Shown here: one piece after another, positions 9,271 to 17,761 of the stretch
How the letters are laid out: each line of letters opens with the position of its first letter
How positions within the stretch are numbered: the first letter of the stretch is position 1
The notes under the pieces: generated by a model
What the model saw: the letters and a program-made list of their open reading frames with translations, nothing else
Database searches by the model: none
What the model was told of the DNA's origin: nothing
Assembly: GCF_001751245.1 (NCBI RefSeq)
Contig: NZ_LJGU01000113.1
Coordinates: forward strand, 112,189 to 176,188
From: Streptomyces oceani
GTDB taxonomy: Bacteria; Actinomycetota; Actinomycetes; Streptomycetales; Streptomycetaceae
Direction of reading: 5' to 3'
DNA: 64,000 nucleotides
Position numbers and translations under genes: made by a program

Positions 9271-10692
9271 TCAGGAGCATGCGTCGCGGAAGCGACGGAT
9301 GATCTCCTCGGCGCTGCGGTCGATGTCCCCGGGCGTGGTGAGCCAGGAGCATACCGACACCCTCATCACCCTCCGGCCCGCGAAGTGCGAGCCGCTCAAC
9401 CAGCAGACGCCGTCCTGCTGGACCCGCCGGATCACCTCCTTCGTGAGCGCGTCCCGGGCACGGTGCGGCGCCTCGAAGCGTACGAGGACCTGGTTGAGGA
9501 CGACGTCGTTGACGATCTCGACGCCCGGTTCCGCCGCGAGGCGAGCCGCCATCCGCCGGGCGAGTTCGACGTTACGGTCGACCAGGCGGCTCACGCCCGA
9601 CCTGCCCAGCGTACGCAGCGCCGCGTACACCGGAACGGAGCGCGCCCTTCGCGACCAGTCGGGCACTGTGTTGATCTGGTCCCGCTGCTCGGACGCCTCG
9701 AGATAGTCGGCCGCGACACCCACGGCGGCTCGGTGCGCGGCGGGGTGCGCCACGAGGACGATGCCGCAGTCGAAGGGGGTGTTCAGCCACTTGTGCGCGT
9801 CGGTCGTCAGGGAGTCGGCGAGGTGTGCCCCCTCCAGCTGACGACGATGCTGGTCGCTGGCCAGTGCCCACAGGCCGATGGCCCCGTCCACGTGGACCCA
9901 GCCGTCTCGGGCGTGGACACGTTCACACACTTCCGCGAGGGGGTCGACGGCACCCGTGTTGATGTTCCCCGCCTGTACGCACACGATCGGCGGGCCTTCG
10001 ACCGACTCCAGCGCGGCGGCGAGAGCGGGGAGTTCGACGGCGCCCTCGGCGTCACACGCGAGCGTGTGCACGCTTGTCCCCATGCCCAGGAAACGCAGGG
10101 CGCGGTCGATCGAGGCGTGCCGCTGCTCACTCACGATCACCGGGATACGAGGCGCCTGCCACAGTCCGTCCGTCTCGACGTCCCAGCCAGCGGCGGCGAG
10201 CAGCTGATGCCGGGCCGCCGCGAGGCCGGTGAAGGCCGCCATCTGCGTGCCGGTGGTGAACCCGACGGACGTGTGACCGTGAAGCCCGAGCAGGTCGACC
10301 AGCCACTCCGCGCAGATGTCCTCGAGGACGGCGACGGCCGGGCCGCACGAATAGAGGGTCGTGTTCTGGTCCCAGGCCGTGACCAGCCAGTCCGCTGCCG
10401 CCGCCACGGGAAGGGAGGAACCGATGACATAGCCGAAGTAGCGTGGGCCCGCGCTGCCCGTCGCCCCGAGCTCACCGGCTCGCGCGAGGGCGTCAAGGGT
10501 CTCGGACGCGTCCTCACCGTCCTCGGACAGGCCCCCGGCCCCGAGGACTCCACGCAGTTGGTCGGGTGTGACAGACGGGAAGACGGGACGCCGCGCCACG
10601 GACGCGCGCCAGTCCAACGCGTGCTCGTACGCCCGGTGCAGCAACGCGGGGAACCCGTCTTCCGTGGTCTCCCCGGGTCCGTGAGCGTCCAT
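9271..10692 (-). CDS. PLP-dependent decarboxylase (group II, aromatic-amino-acid type)
   Basis: 473 residues. Fold-type I PLP enzyme of the DOPA/glutamate decarboxylase family: glycine-rich GFTTGTQMA segment binding the cofactor phosphate (~residue 135), HVDGAIGLWA with the Asp contacting the pyridine nitrogen (~255) and the Schiff-base lysine in TTDAHKWLN (~290). ATG 10692 is used; an in-frame TTG six bases earlier sits closer to the GGAGGA site and is an equally possible start. It is convergent with the ATP-grasp/CocE pair. The substrate cannot be read from sequence; Streptomyces relatives act on aromatic or other L-amino acids. In length it matches the family. Confidence 0.85.
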   Translation of the reverse strand: MDAHGPGETTEDGFPALLHRAYEHALDWRASVARRPVFPSVTPDQLRGVLGAGGLSEDGEDASETLDALARAGELGATGSAGPRYFGYVIGSSLPVAAAADWLVTAWDQNTTLYSCGPAVAVLEDICAEWLVDLLGLHGHTSVGFTTGTQMAAFTGLAAARHQLLAAAGWDVETDGLWQAPRIPVIVSEQRHASIDRALRFLGMGTSVHTLACDAEGAVELPALAAALESVEGPPIVCVQAGNINTGAVDPLAEVCERVHARDGWVHVDGAIGLWALASDQHRRQLEGAHLADSLTTDAHKWLNTPFDCGIVLVAHPAAHRAAVGVAADYLEASEQRDQINTVPDWSRRARSVPVYAALRTLGRSGVSRLVDRNVELARRMAARLAAEPGVEIVNDVVLNQVLVRFEAPHRARDALTKEVIRRVQQDGVCWLSGSHFAGRRVMRVSVCSWLTTPGDIDRSAEEIIRRFRDACS

Positions 10693-10859
10693 GTCCAACG
10701 TTCCTCCACCGTACGGCTGTCGCGTTCGGCGCCCGATCCGCGTTCTTCAGGCCGTGCCATCCTGTCCGGGTACGGGGTGCGAAGCCCGGCGGAAATCGGA
10801 CGACACGGTCTGTTCGCCGGGCGACGGGGAGAGGAAGACGGAGACTCGTCCCGAACGGC

Positions 10860-12056
10860 TCAGGAGGAAGAGGCTGCCGGTTTCAGCAGGGTCTTGATCA
10901 TCCCGTCCTCCTTGCGCTGGAAGGTGCCGTAGGCTTCGGCGGCGTTCTCCAGCGGGAGCATGTGGGTGGCGAAGGCGTCCACGTCCAACGGATCGTCATC
11001 GGTCAGCAGGGGCATGATGTCGTTCACCCAGTGCCGTACGTTCGCCTGACCCATCCGCAACTGGATCTGCTTGTCGAACATCTGAAGCATCGGCAGTGGG
11101 TCGACGGCCCCGCCGTAGACGCCGGAGACGGAGACGGTGCCACCGCGCCGCACCACGTCGAAGGCCGTGTGCAGCGCTGAGAGCCGGTCAACTCCCGCGC
11201 TCTGCATCATCTTCCGGCCCACGGGCTTGGGCAGTGAGCCGACCATCCGGTGCGCGGCCTGGGCCAGTGGCGCGCCGTGGGCTTCCATGCCGACGGCGTC
11301 GATGACCGCGTCCGTGCCCCTGCCCCGGGTCAACTCCCGTACGGCTTCGCCGAGGTCCCGGTACTCGCGGGTGTCCAAGGCGTGCACACCACGCGCGCGG
11401 GCCCGCTCCAGCCGCTCGGCGATCAGGTCGACGCCGATGACCAGCCCGGCGCCCTGGTGCATGGCGATACGACAGGCCATGTCGCCGATCGGGCCGAGGC
11501 CCAGCACGGTGACGCTGCCGCCGGCGGGGATGTCGGCGTATGCCACGGCCTGCCAGGCGGTCGGCAGCACGTCGGAGAGGTAGACGAAGCGTTCGTCCGG
11601 TGGTCCGTCGGGCACCCGGACGGGCAACTCGTTGCCGAACGGCACCCGCAGGTACTCGGCCTGGCCCCCGGGCACCTGTCCGTAGAGTTTGCTGTAGCCG
11701 AACAGCGCCGCTCCGGTCCCGTGTGCGCGTACCTGCGTGGTCTCGCACTGCGAATGGAGGCCCTGGCCGCACATCCAACAGGTCCCGCAGCTCACGTTGA
11801 ACGGCATCACGACCCGGTCGCCCGGGGCGATCTCGGTGACTCCGGGGCCGATCTCCTCAACCACCCCCATCGCCTCGTGTCCGAGCACGTCCCCCTGGTC
11901 GAGAAACGGGCCCAACACCTCGTACAGGTGCAGGTCGGAACCGCAGACCCCGGTCGTGGTGACACGGACGAGCGCGTCGTCCGGCTCGATGATCTCCGGG
12001 TCCGGCACGGTCTCGACACTGACGTTGTGCTTGCCCTGGTAGGTGAGTGCCCTCAT
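10860..12056 (-). CDS. Zinc-dependent alcohol dehydrogenase, formaldehyde-dehydrogenase-like
   Basis: 398 residues from ATG 12056, preceded by a clear GAGGAGGAGAA ribosome site. Medium-chain dehydrogenase: catalytic zinc ligands in GVCGSDLHLY (~residue 38) and GHEAMG (~62), structural-zinc cysteines in CGTCWMCGQGLHSQC (~92-106), and the NAD-binding VLGLGPIGDMAC turn (~185). The extended middle region (RMVGSLPKPVGRKMMQ) is characteristic of the larger FDH-like subgroup, which includes glutathione-independent formaldehyde dehydrogenases and related enzymes. It stands alone, with a 168-bp gap to the decarboxylase gene downstream. Reaction: NAD(P)-linked alcohol/aldehyde oxidation; the substrate is unknown. 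Confidence 0.88.
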   Translation of the reverse strand: MRALTYQGKHNVSVETVPDPEIIEPDDALVRVTTTGVCGSDLHLYEVLGPFLDQGDVLGHEAMGVVEEIGPGVTEIAPGDRVVMPFNVSCGTCWMCGQGLHSQCETTQVRAHGTGAALFGYSKLYGQVPGGQAEYLRVPFGNELPVRVPDGPPDERFVYLSDVLPTAWQAVAYADIPAGGSVTVLGLGPIGDMACRIAMHQGAGLVIGVDLIAERLERARARGVHALDTREYRDLGEAVRELTRGRGTDAVIDAVGMEAHGAPLAQAAHRMVGSLPKPVGRKMMQSAGVDRLSALHTAFDVVRRGGTVSVSGVYGGAVDPLPMLQMFDKQIQLRMGQANVRHWVNDIMPLLTDDDPLDVDAFATHMLPLENAAEAYGTFQRKEDGMIKTLLKPAASSS

Positions 12057-12265
12057 CGTGTTCTCCTCCTCGTCGAAGCGAGTCGGGACGTCCGTGCTGG
12101 TTCCCGTCGCGCGGCCGGGCTCAGGCTCTGGCTCCGGGCGCCACCGCGCCCTGACGGGAAGCGGACGTCGAGCTGACCGAGCCAGCACAGCCGCGGTAGC
12201 CACGGTGCGGTCTGGTAAACCTGCCGCGGTCAGCCGGCCGCGTACCGACCACCCCCCGGGCGCCC

Positions 12266-12430
12266 TCAGCCACGCCCCTCGATCCGCTCGGCGGCGCGCC
12301 GTATCGCCTCGTGGTCGGCGACGTCCGCCGACACCGCGAGTCCGACCGCCAGTTCCCGCACCGTCGCCCGACCGACCACGGATGAGCCACCGGTCACCAC
12401 CACGACGGGTGCCCGCGGTCCTGGCGCCAT
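12266..12430 (-). pseudogene. SDR gene remnant with internal deletion
   Basis: A 54-residue frame from ATG 12430 with a retained AGGGAG ribosome site. It begins as a normal short-chain dehydrogenase (VVVVTGGSSVVGRATVRELA, with the dinucleotide-binding glycine pattern) but jumps directly to ADVADHEAIRRAAERIEGR, the segment normally ~30 residues further on, and then stops. The catalytic Ser-Tyr-Lys part is absent. This looks like a gene that lost beta2-alphaB in an in-frame deletion and all of its 3' part. The region 12057-12265 downstream of it holds nothing I can assign. Confidence 0.65.
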
Positions 12431-12503
12431 CGCCATCTCCCTGGTTCGTCTGGGGCCTTCGGGTCAGCGGTGGGCCGACCACGCGTGGACGCGCGCCGTC
12501 CCG

Positions 12504-12764
12504 TCACGCCCCGCTCACCCTCGCCCGGGGACGCCGTGTGGACCACGTACGGGCACGGTCGGCGGCGTGCGCGGCGGTCAGTTGGCGCTCGGCGGCGCGA
12601 AGGGCGGTGTCGATGTCGCTGGTGCCGGTGGAGACGCACAGGGTGTAGGCGACGTCGTCCATCCGCTGCCGCGCTTCCCGGGTGCCTCGTTCGGCATAGA
12701 GGGCTTGCACGGCCTCGTACCGAGCGAGCAGGTTCTGGAGGATGGCGGGACGGGCCAGCAGCAT
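12504..12764 (-). CDS. DUF5133 family small protein
   Basis: 86 residues from ATG 12764, with a GAAGGAG site 8-9 bases upstream. The pattern PAILQNLLARYEAVQALYAE, then TREARQRMDDVAYTLCVSTGT and DIDTALRAAERQL, is that of the DUF5133 family, which is common in Streptomyces and of unknown function. Mostly helical, soluble, no motifs for catalysis. It is monocistronic as far as can be seen and divergent from the ku gene across 314 bp. Confidence 0.8.
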   Translation of the reverse strand: MLLARPAILQNLLARYEAVQALYAERGTREARQRMDDVAYTLCVSTGTSDIDTALRAAERQLTAAHAADRARTWSTRRPRARVSGA

Positions 12765-13078
12765 GGTGGAGGGCTCCTTCACAGGGCAGGGGGGTCCGCG
12801 GGGCGACGGCGCACTCGCGCACGGGTGGCGCGGGCGCGCGCCGCGGGGTGAACTGCGGGCGAACACGTCTCAGGGGACGCCGCCTCCCGGAGAAGCGACC
12901 TCCAGGAAGCTCGCCCGCGTGTGCGGCGAGGTCCGTCGTACGGCTCGCACGCTCTCCTGCGGGTCTCCCCGGCGGATCGTACGAAACATGCCCGCTCGGA
13001 AAATCCGCGCGTGCCGAGTCACCGGGAGGCGGCGAGAATGGAACACGAACCCACCGTCCGCTTTCCGAGGAGCGAACC
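12765..13078. other. 314-bp divergent intergenic region ahead of ku
   Basis: The region must carry the promoters of the DUF5133 gene and of ku. I see no recognisable -35/-10 pair, repeat or small gene; the ribosome site of ku (CGAGGAGCG) is the only clear signal. Confidence 0.5.
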
Positions 13079-14047
13079 ATGGCACGTGCGGTGTGGTCGG
13101 GATCGTTGACCTTCGGGCTGGTCAGCCTGCCGGTGCAGCTCGCGACGGCCACCAGCTCGCACACGGTCGGCTTCCGACAGGTGGAGCGCGGCACCTCCGA
13201 CCGGGTGCGCAGCCGGCGCGTCAACGAACGAACCGGCGAGGAAGTCCCGTACGACAAGATCGTCAAGGGGTACGAAACCGGCGAGGGCGCATACGTGATC
13301 GTCGAGCCGGAGGAGGTCGACGAGATCACCCCGGGACGCTCGAAGAACATCGAGATCTCCGGTTTCGTCGACCTGGACACCATCGACCCGATCTTCTTCG
13401 ACACGACGTACTTCCTCCAGCCGCGCAAGGAGCACACCAAGACGTACGGCCTGTTGCGGGACGCCCTCGCCGAGACCAACCGCGCGGGCATCGCCACGAT
13501 GAGCATGCGCCAGAAGGAGTACCTCGTCGCCGTACACGAGGAGGACGGGGTGCTGGTCATGCAGACCCTGCACTGGGCGGACGAGGTACGGGACCCGCAC
13601 GAGACGCTCGACAACCTGCCCTCCGACTCCGCGGTCGGCGCCAAGGAACTCCGGATGGCCACCCAGCTGATCGAGACCATGGCCATGGAGTGGGACCCGG
13701 AGGAGTTCCACGACCGCACCCACGAACGGATTCAGGAGCTGATCGCGGCCAAGCGCTCCGGTGAGTCGGTGACCAAGGCAACCGCTCCGCCGGAGTCGAC
13801 GAACGTGGTGGACCTGATGTCGGCCCTGGAACAGTCCGTGGACAAGGCTCGGCAGGGCCGCTCCGCCAAGCGCTCGGGACGGGCCGGCGGGCGTACGAGC
13901 GGCGGAGCCGACGACGCGGCACTGGACGAGTGGACGAAGGAGCAGTTGTACCAGCGGGCGTCCGAACTCGACGTGAGCGGACGCTCCCGTATGAACCGCG
14001 CCGAACTGCGTGAGTCCGTCGCGAACGCCTCCCGACCCGCGGCCTGA
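13079..14047 (+). CDS. ku: Ku domain protein, non-homologous end joining
   Basis: 322 residues from ATG 13079 after a CGAGGAG site. The bacterial Ku core spans ~1-255: ARAVWSGSLTFGLVSLPVQL start, GYETGEGAYVIVEPEEVDEI, KTYGLLRDAL and the MATQLIETMAMEW helix. The homodimeric ring threads onto double-strand DNA ends and recruits ligase D. After a Ser/Lys/Arg-rich linker (~255-285) comes a short C-terminal SAP-like motif (EQLYQRASELDVSGRSRMNR), which in Streptomyces Ku proteins aids DNA binding. No ligD is in the window. The same C-terminal motif occurs in the 109-residue protein at 4.9 kb. Confidence 0.95.
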   Translation: MARAVWSGSLTFGLVSLPVQLATATSSHTVGFRQVERGTSDRVRSRRVNERTGEEVPYDKIVKGYETGEGAYVIVEPEEVDEITPGRSKNIEISGFVDLDTIDPIFFDTTYFLQPRKEHTKTYGLLRDALAETNRAGIATMSMRQKEYLVAVHEEDGVLVMQTLHWADEVRDPHETLDNLPSDSAVGAKELRMATQLIETMAMEWDPEEFHDRTHERIQELIAAKRSGESVTKATAPPESTNVVDLMSALEQSVDKARQGRSAKRSGRAGGRTSGGADDAALDEWTKEQLYQRASELDVSGRSRMNRAELRESVANASRPAA

Positions 14048-14194
14048 CCGGCCCGGACGCACGTGCCGCCGGGTGCCGGTCGGCGGTGCGAGGCGCGGGG
14101 TACGCGGTCGGATGGCCGTGCGTGGGCGTGTGGTCGTACGCACGCGTGGCACCCGTGCGGCGGCGAACAGGACCGTACGAGAGGAGGCGCCCGC

Positions 14195-14317
14195 GTGCAG
14201 GGGCACGGCGACGAGGAGCCGGAGAGGTCCGAGGACGGGCACAGCGGCGAGGCGGGCGACGCACTGCGGCCGAACGAGAAGCGCCAGGAGTGGGCACACG
14301 GCGAGCCGCCCGAGTGA
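14195..14317 (+). CDS. Small acidic hypothetical protein
   Basis: A 40-residue hydrophilic frame rich in Glu, Gly and Asp, starting at GTG 14195 behind an unusually good GAGAGGAGG ribosome site. The sequence has no recognisable domain and low complexity, so coding is supported by the ribosome site and lack of alternatives rather than by homology. It lies between ku and the TerC gene, same strand as both. Confidence 0.4.
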   Translation: MQGHGDEEPERSEDGHSGEAGDALRPNEKRQEWAHGEPPE

Positions 14318-14430
14318 GCGGAACACCCGGACCAGTGGCGGAACTTCGCGGGGGGCTCGTTGCGGATGACGCCTGTGCGGATCGAACGCACGGCACCCGC
14401 CTCGGCACGGTCAAGGGCTACGACGGCTCT

Positions 14431-14458
14431 CCGCCGCGAGCGCCGGCGCTCGCGGCGG
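14431..14458. promoter_or_regulatory. 28-bp perfect palindrome upstream of terC
   Basis: Two 14-bp arms, CCGCCGCGAGCGCC and its exact complement, meet with no spacer. In RNA this would need a few bases as loop, so it could act as a terminator for the upstream genes; as DNA it could be an operator. It lies about 140 bp before the terC start codon. Confidence 0.6.
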
Positions 14459-14530
14459 CGCCGTGGAACACGCGCTGACGTACCGCAAGACGCCTGACGT
14501 CCCCTCACGAGTCGCGCACAACCAGGACGC

Positions 14531-14572
14531 AAAAGATTTCTTTACCTTCCTTTGGCCATTCTTGTACTTTGG
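14531..14572 (+). promoter_or_regulatory. AT-rich leader/promoter segment of terC
   Basis: About 40 bp that are roughly 60% A+T in a >70% G+C context, ending 28 bp before the GTG start of the TerC gene. Such a dip usually marks a promoter or an unstructured mRNA leader. Other TerC genes are often under Mn-sensing yybP-ykoY riboswitches; I cannot recognise that fold here. Confidence 0.4.
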
Positions 14573-14600
14573 GCCTCCATACCGCAGGGAGGGGTGCAGG

Positions 14601-15632
14601 GTGGACGTCTCAATGACCATGTGGGTACTCACGGTTGTAGGACTGTGCGTGCTGATCTCGGTCGACTTCTTCATCGGTGGCCGCAAGCCACACGAGGTCT
14701 CGATGAAGGAGGCGGGCACCTGGTCGATCGTCTGGATCGTCCTCGCGGCGCTCTTCGGCGTCGGCCTGTTGGTCTGGGGTAACGGACAGGCGTCGGGCGA
14801 GTTCTTCGCGGGCTACATCACCGAGAAGTCGCTCAGTGTCGACAACCTCTTCGTCTTCGTGCTGATCATGGCGAAGTTCGCCGTCCCGTCGATCTACCAG
14901 CAGCGGGTGCTGATGATCGGTGTGCTGATCGCGCTTGTGCTGCGCGCGGTCTTCATCGGCGTGGGTGCCGCCGCGATCGCCGCCTTCGCCTGGGTCTTCT
15001 ACATCTTCGGCGCCTTCCTCATCTGGACCGCCTGGAAGTTCGTGCAGGAGGCGCGTGCCGAGGAAGAGGAGGACTGGGAGGAAGGCCGCCTGCTGAAGGC
15101 GATCCAGCGGCGCGTGCCCTCCACCGACAAGTGGCACGGCACCAAGATGGTCATCCGCGAGAACGGCAAACGGCTGGTCACGCCGATGCTGATCGTCATG
15201 GTGGCGATCGGCCTCACGGACGTGCTCTTCGCGGTGGACTCGATCCCGGCGATCTTCGGCCTGACCCAGGACCCGTACATCGTCTTCACCGCCAACGCGT
15301 TCGCGCTGATGGGCCTGCGGCAGCTGTACTTCCTCATCGTCGGCCTGCTGAAGAAGCTGGTCCACCTGTCGTACGGCCTCTCGGCGATCCTCGCCTTCAT
15401 CGGTGTGAAGCTGGTGCTGCACGGCGTCCACGAGACGACGAGCCTGCACGTGCCGGAGATCTCCATCCCGGTCTCGCTGGGCGTCATCTGCGGCGTGCTG
15501 GCCATCACGACCGTCACCAGCCTGATGGCGACGAAGAAGGCGGAGAGGGAAGCGGTACAGAACGCCGGGGACGACCCGGCGGAGCCGAACGAGAAGGCGG
15601 ACGCCGAGAGCAAGGCGGACTCCCAGGGCTGA
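14601..15632 (+). CDS. TerC family integral membrane protein
   Basis: 343 residues with about eight or nine hydrophobic segments. GTG 14601 follows an AGGGAGGGG site. TerC/Alx hallmarks are present: EKSLSVDNLFVFVLI (~residue 75), with the Asp and Asn placed as metal ligands, and the repeat of that motif in GLTDVLFAVDSIPAIFG (~215). Family members are implicated in tellurium resistance and in manganese export or metallation of secreted enzymes. A cytoplasmic acidic loop (EARAEEEEDWEEG) and a charged C-terminal tail are typical of actinobacterial members. It is followed by a strong hairpin terminator. No other ter genes are nearby, so a metal homeostasis role is more likely than a tellurite operon. 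Confidence 0.93.
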   Translation: MDVSMTMWVLTVVGLCVLISVDFFIGGRKPHEVSMKEAGTWSIVWIVLAALFGVGLLVWGNGQASGEFFAGYITEKSLSVDNLFVFVLIMAKFAVPSIYQQRVLMIGVLIALVLRAVFIGVGAAAIAAFAWVFYIFGAFLIWTAWKFVQEARAEEEEDWEEGRLLKAIQRRVPSTDKWHGTKMVIRENGKRLVTPMLIVMVAIGLTDVLFAVDSIPAIFGLTQDPYIVFTANAFALMGLRQLYFLIVGLLKKLVHLSYGLSAILAFIGVKLVLHGVHETTSLHVPEISIPVSLGVICGVLAITTVTSLMATKKAEREAVQNAGDDPAEPNEKADAESKADSQG

Positions 15633-15669
15633 GGCCGTGTCGTCTGGATCTCAGGGCCCTCCCGGACGA

Positions 15670-15704
15670 GCGGTCGCCCCCGGCGCTGAACCGGGGGCGA
15701 CCGC
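15670..15704. terminator. Strong bidirectional hairpin terminator
   Basis: A perfect 14-bp stem (GCGGTCGCCCCCGG and complement) with a 7-nt loop lies between the convergent terC and oxidoreductase genes, 38 bp after the terC stop. Confidence 0.85.
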
Positions 15705-15779
15705 CCGTCCGAACGCGACCGCTCACAGCGAGCACGTCGCGGTGCTCCAGCGACCGTGCGGGAGCCGGTGGGGCGCGGT

Positions 15780-16748
15780 TCAGCCTTCCGCGGTCAACGC
15801 GCGGAGGGGCGCGTCGAGTTCGCGCTCGTAGAAGTCGAAGAAGCCGTCCACCTCGGGGCCGACGTTCATCATGACCAGCCGGTCGAAGCCCGCCGTGGCG
15901 AAGTCGCGGGCGGTGGCCAGGGCGCGGTCCGGGTCAGGTCCGCAGGCGAACCGCTCGAGGATGTCCTCCTCTCGGACGGTGCTGGTGGCGGCGTCGAAGT
16001 TGACGGGATTGGGAAGCTCGCTCATCACCTTCCAGCCGGTCAGCGCCCAGCGCGAGGTGTCCAACGCGGCCCGCGCCGCGGTACGTTCGTCCGCCGCCCA
16101 GGCCAGGGGCACCTCCGCGTAACGCGGTCCCGAGCCACCGAAGTCCCGGTAGCGGCGGACGAGGGCGGGGTCCTCCTCGGTCGCGAACAGCGCGTCTCCG
16201 AGCTCCGCCGCGATGCGTGCCGAGTCCGCGCCGCTGGCGGCCACGGCGATCAACGGCGCCTCCGCCGGCAGGTCGAAGACCCGGGCGTCCTCCAGCCGCA
16301 GGTGCCGGCCCTCGTACGAGCGGTAGCCGCCCTCCCAGAGCAGCCGGATGATCTCCAGCGCCTCACGCAGAAGCTCGTGACGTTGGCGAACGGCGGGGAA
16401 CCCGCGCCCGACGACGTGTTCGTTCAACCGCTCACCGGAGCCGACGCCCAGGACGAAGCGGCCCCCGGACACCAGCGCGAGCGTGGCGGCGGCCTGCGCG
16501 ATGATCGCCGGGTGGTAGCGGACGGTCGGACAGGTCACGCCGGTCACCAGCCCGACGCGGTCCGTACGTGCCGCGATGGCACCGAGCACGGTCCACACGA
16601 AGGGCGAGTGGCCCTGGTTGTCCAGCCAAGGGTGGAAGTGGTCGCTGATCTCCACGAAGTCGAAACCGGCCGTCTCGGCGCGCGTCGCCTGCCGGATCAG
16701 TTCCTCGGGGCCGAACGCCTCGGACGCCAGCTTGTAGCCGATCTGCAT
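15780..16748 (-). CDS. F420-dependent LLM-class oxidoreductase (glucose-6-phosphate dehydrogenase-like subgroup)
   Basis: 322 residues from ATG 16748, which has a GCGAGGAGAGC site; an ATG 24 bases earlier is in frame but poorer. Luciferase-like TIM barrel: KLASEAFGPEELIRQATRAETAGFDFVEISDHFHPW at the N-terminus, VTCPTVRYHPAIIAQAAATL and GRFVLGVGSGERLNEHVVG in the middle. This sequence pattern is that of the TIGR03557-type subgroup related to F420-dependent glucose-6-phosphate dehydrogenase. The cofactor F420 and the substrate are inferred. It is just left of the steroid island and has no island operator at its promoter, so membership is uncertain. Confidence 0.85.
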   Translation of the reverse strand: MQIGYKLASEAFGPEELIRQATRAETAGFDFVEISDHFHPWLDNQGHSPFVWTVLGAIAARTDRVGLVTGVTCPTVRYHPAIIAQAAATLALVSGGRFVLGVGSGERLNEHVVGRGFPAVRQRHELLREALEIIRLLWEGGYRSYEGRHLRLEDARVFDLPAEAPLIAVAASGADSARIAAELGDALFATEEDPALVRRYRDFGGSGPRYAEVPLAWAADERTAARAALDTSRWALTGWKVMSELPNPVNFDAATSTVREEDILERFACGPDPDRALATARDFATAGFDRLVMMNVGPEVDGFFDFYERELDAPLRALTAEG

Positions 16749-16921
16749 GCTCTCCTCGCTCCCTGCGGTCATCGGTCCCGCCTCCGGGAACCCTGGCAGG
16801 CATCCGTGCGGGGCGAGGGAAGCCAGGCCGGTGCCCCGCGTCGTACCCCCTGGACAGCGGAGGCGGTCGGGGACGGCGTGGGGCGCGCCCGCGCTGGTCC
16901 TCCCGACCGCCGCGCAATCGG

Positions 16922-17674
16922 CTAAGCAGCGGGTGGGAGGCGGTAGACGGAGACGTGGGAACGGGATTCCGGGGTGAACTCGGTCCCGCTCCAGTCGGCG
17001 TGCCGGCTCTCCCGCTCGAACCCCGCCAGCTGGGCCATGAGGTCCAGTTCGGCCGGCCAGACGTAGCGGTGCGGGCTGCGGAAGACCCGCGCCTCCGGAC
17101 CGTCGCCGAACGAGAAGTGGTGCGAGACGACCCGCTGACGCGACACGTCAAAGGTGTCCAGGCCGATGTATCCGGGTTCGGACCGCCAGACCACGGCCTG
17201 CTGCCCGGGCGGGAGCCGCCCCGTATCGGGGACCCACAGCTCGATGGCCAACCGGCCGCCTGGTACGAGGTGCCGCGCCGCGTTGCGGAGGCACGCGACC
17301 TGCTCTTCCTGGGTGAGCAGGTTGGAGAGGGCGTTGTAGACGAGGTAGACGAGCTGGAAGGTCCCCGGGACACGGCCGGTCGCCATGTCTTCGACGACCA
17401 CCGGGATCGTGGCGTCGTCCGCCTTCGTACGCAACTGGTCCAGCATCGGCCGCGAGAGCTCGATGCCGGCGACCGGTACACCGCGCCGGGCGAGCGGCAC
17501 GGCCACTCGACCGGTCCCGACGGCGAACTCCAGCGCCCGTCCGCCGTCGGCCAGTGCGGCGAGGCGGTTCACCGTCGGCCCCAGCACCTCCGGCTCGAAC
17601 ATGCCGAGGCCCGGCGTGTCATAGCTCCGCGCGGTTTCCGCGTCCCAGACCTCGCCCTGCCGCATGCCGTCCAC
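16922..17674 (-). CDS. Class I SAM-dependent methyltransferase
   Basis: 250 residues from GTG 17674; an ATG three codons later is an alternative and neither has a strong ribosome site. SAM-binding motif I is ALEFAVGTGRVAVPLARRG (~residue 48), the acidic motif II is AGIELSRPML (~68), and motif III-like LVPGGRLAIELW follows at ~145. The substrate is not predictable. It lies 173 bp upstream of the oxidoreductase gene on the same strand, with no terminator recognised between them. It marks the left shoulder of the steroid island. Confidence 0.85.
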   Translation of the reverse strand: MDGMRQGEVWDAETARSYDTPGLGMFEPEVLGPTVNRLAALADGGRALEFAVGTGRVAVPLARRGVPVAGIELSRPMLDQLRTKADDATIPVVVEDMATGRVPGTFQLVYLVYNALSNLLTQEEQVACLRNAARHLVPGGRLAIELWVPDTGRLPPGQQAVVWRSEPGYIGLDTFDVSRQRVVSHHFSFGDGPEARVFRSPHRYVWPAELDLMAQLAGFERESRHADWSGTEFTPESRSHVSVYRLPPAA

Positions 17675-17761
17675 GGTTCACCGAACATGCGACGGGTGTC
17701 GACGGGTTTTCGGGGCTTCAGGCGTGCCGGCCGTCGCTGCGAACCGCGAACCGCGTACGGC

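Noticed and set aside
7061-9352. A 763-codon minus-strand frame opposite the CocE-type gene
   Set aside because: The plus strand has a full catalytic triad and ribosome site; the minus frame has no family resemblance.
16776-16789. TCCCGCCTCCGGGA upstream of the LLM gene at 15.8 kb as another motif A
   Set aside because: 14 bp with a different centre (no T-S-A core) and only 27 bp from the start codon; does not fit the set.
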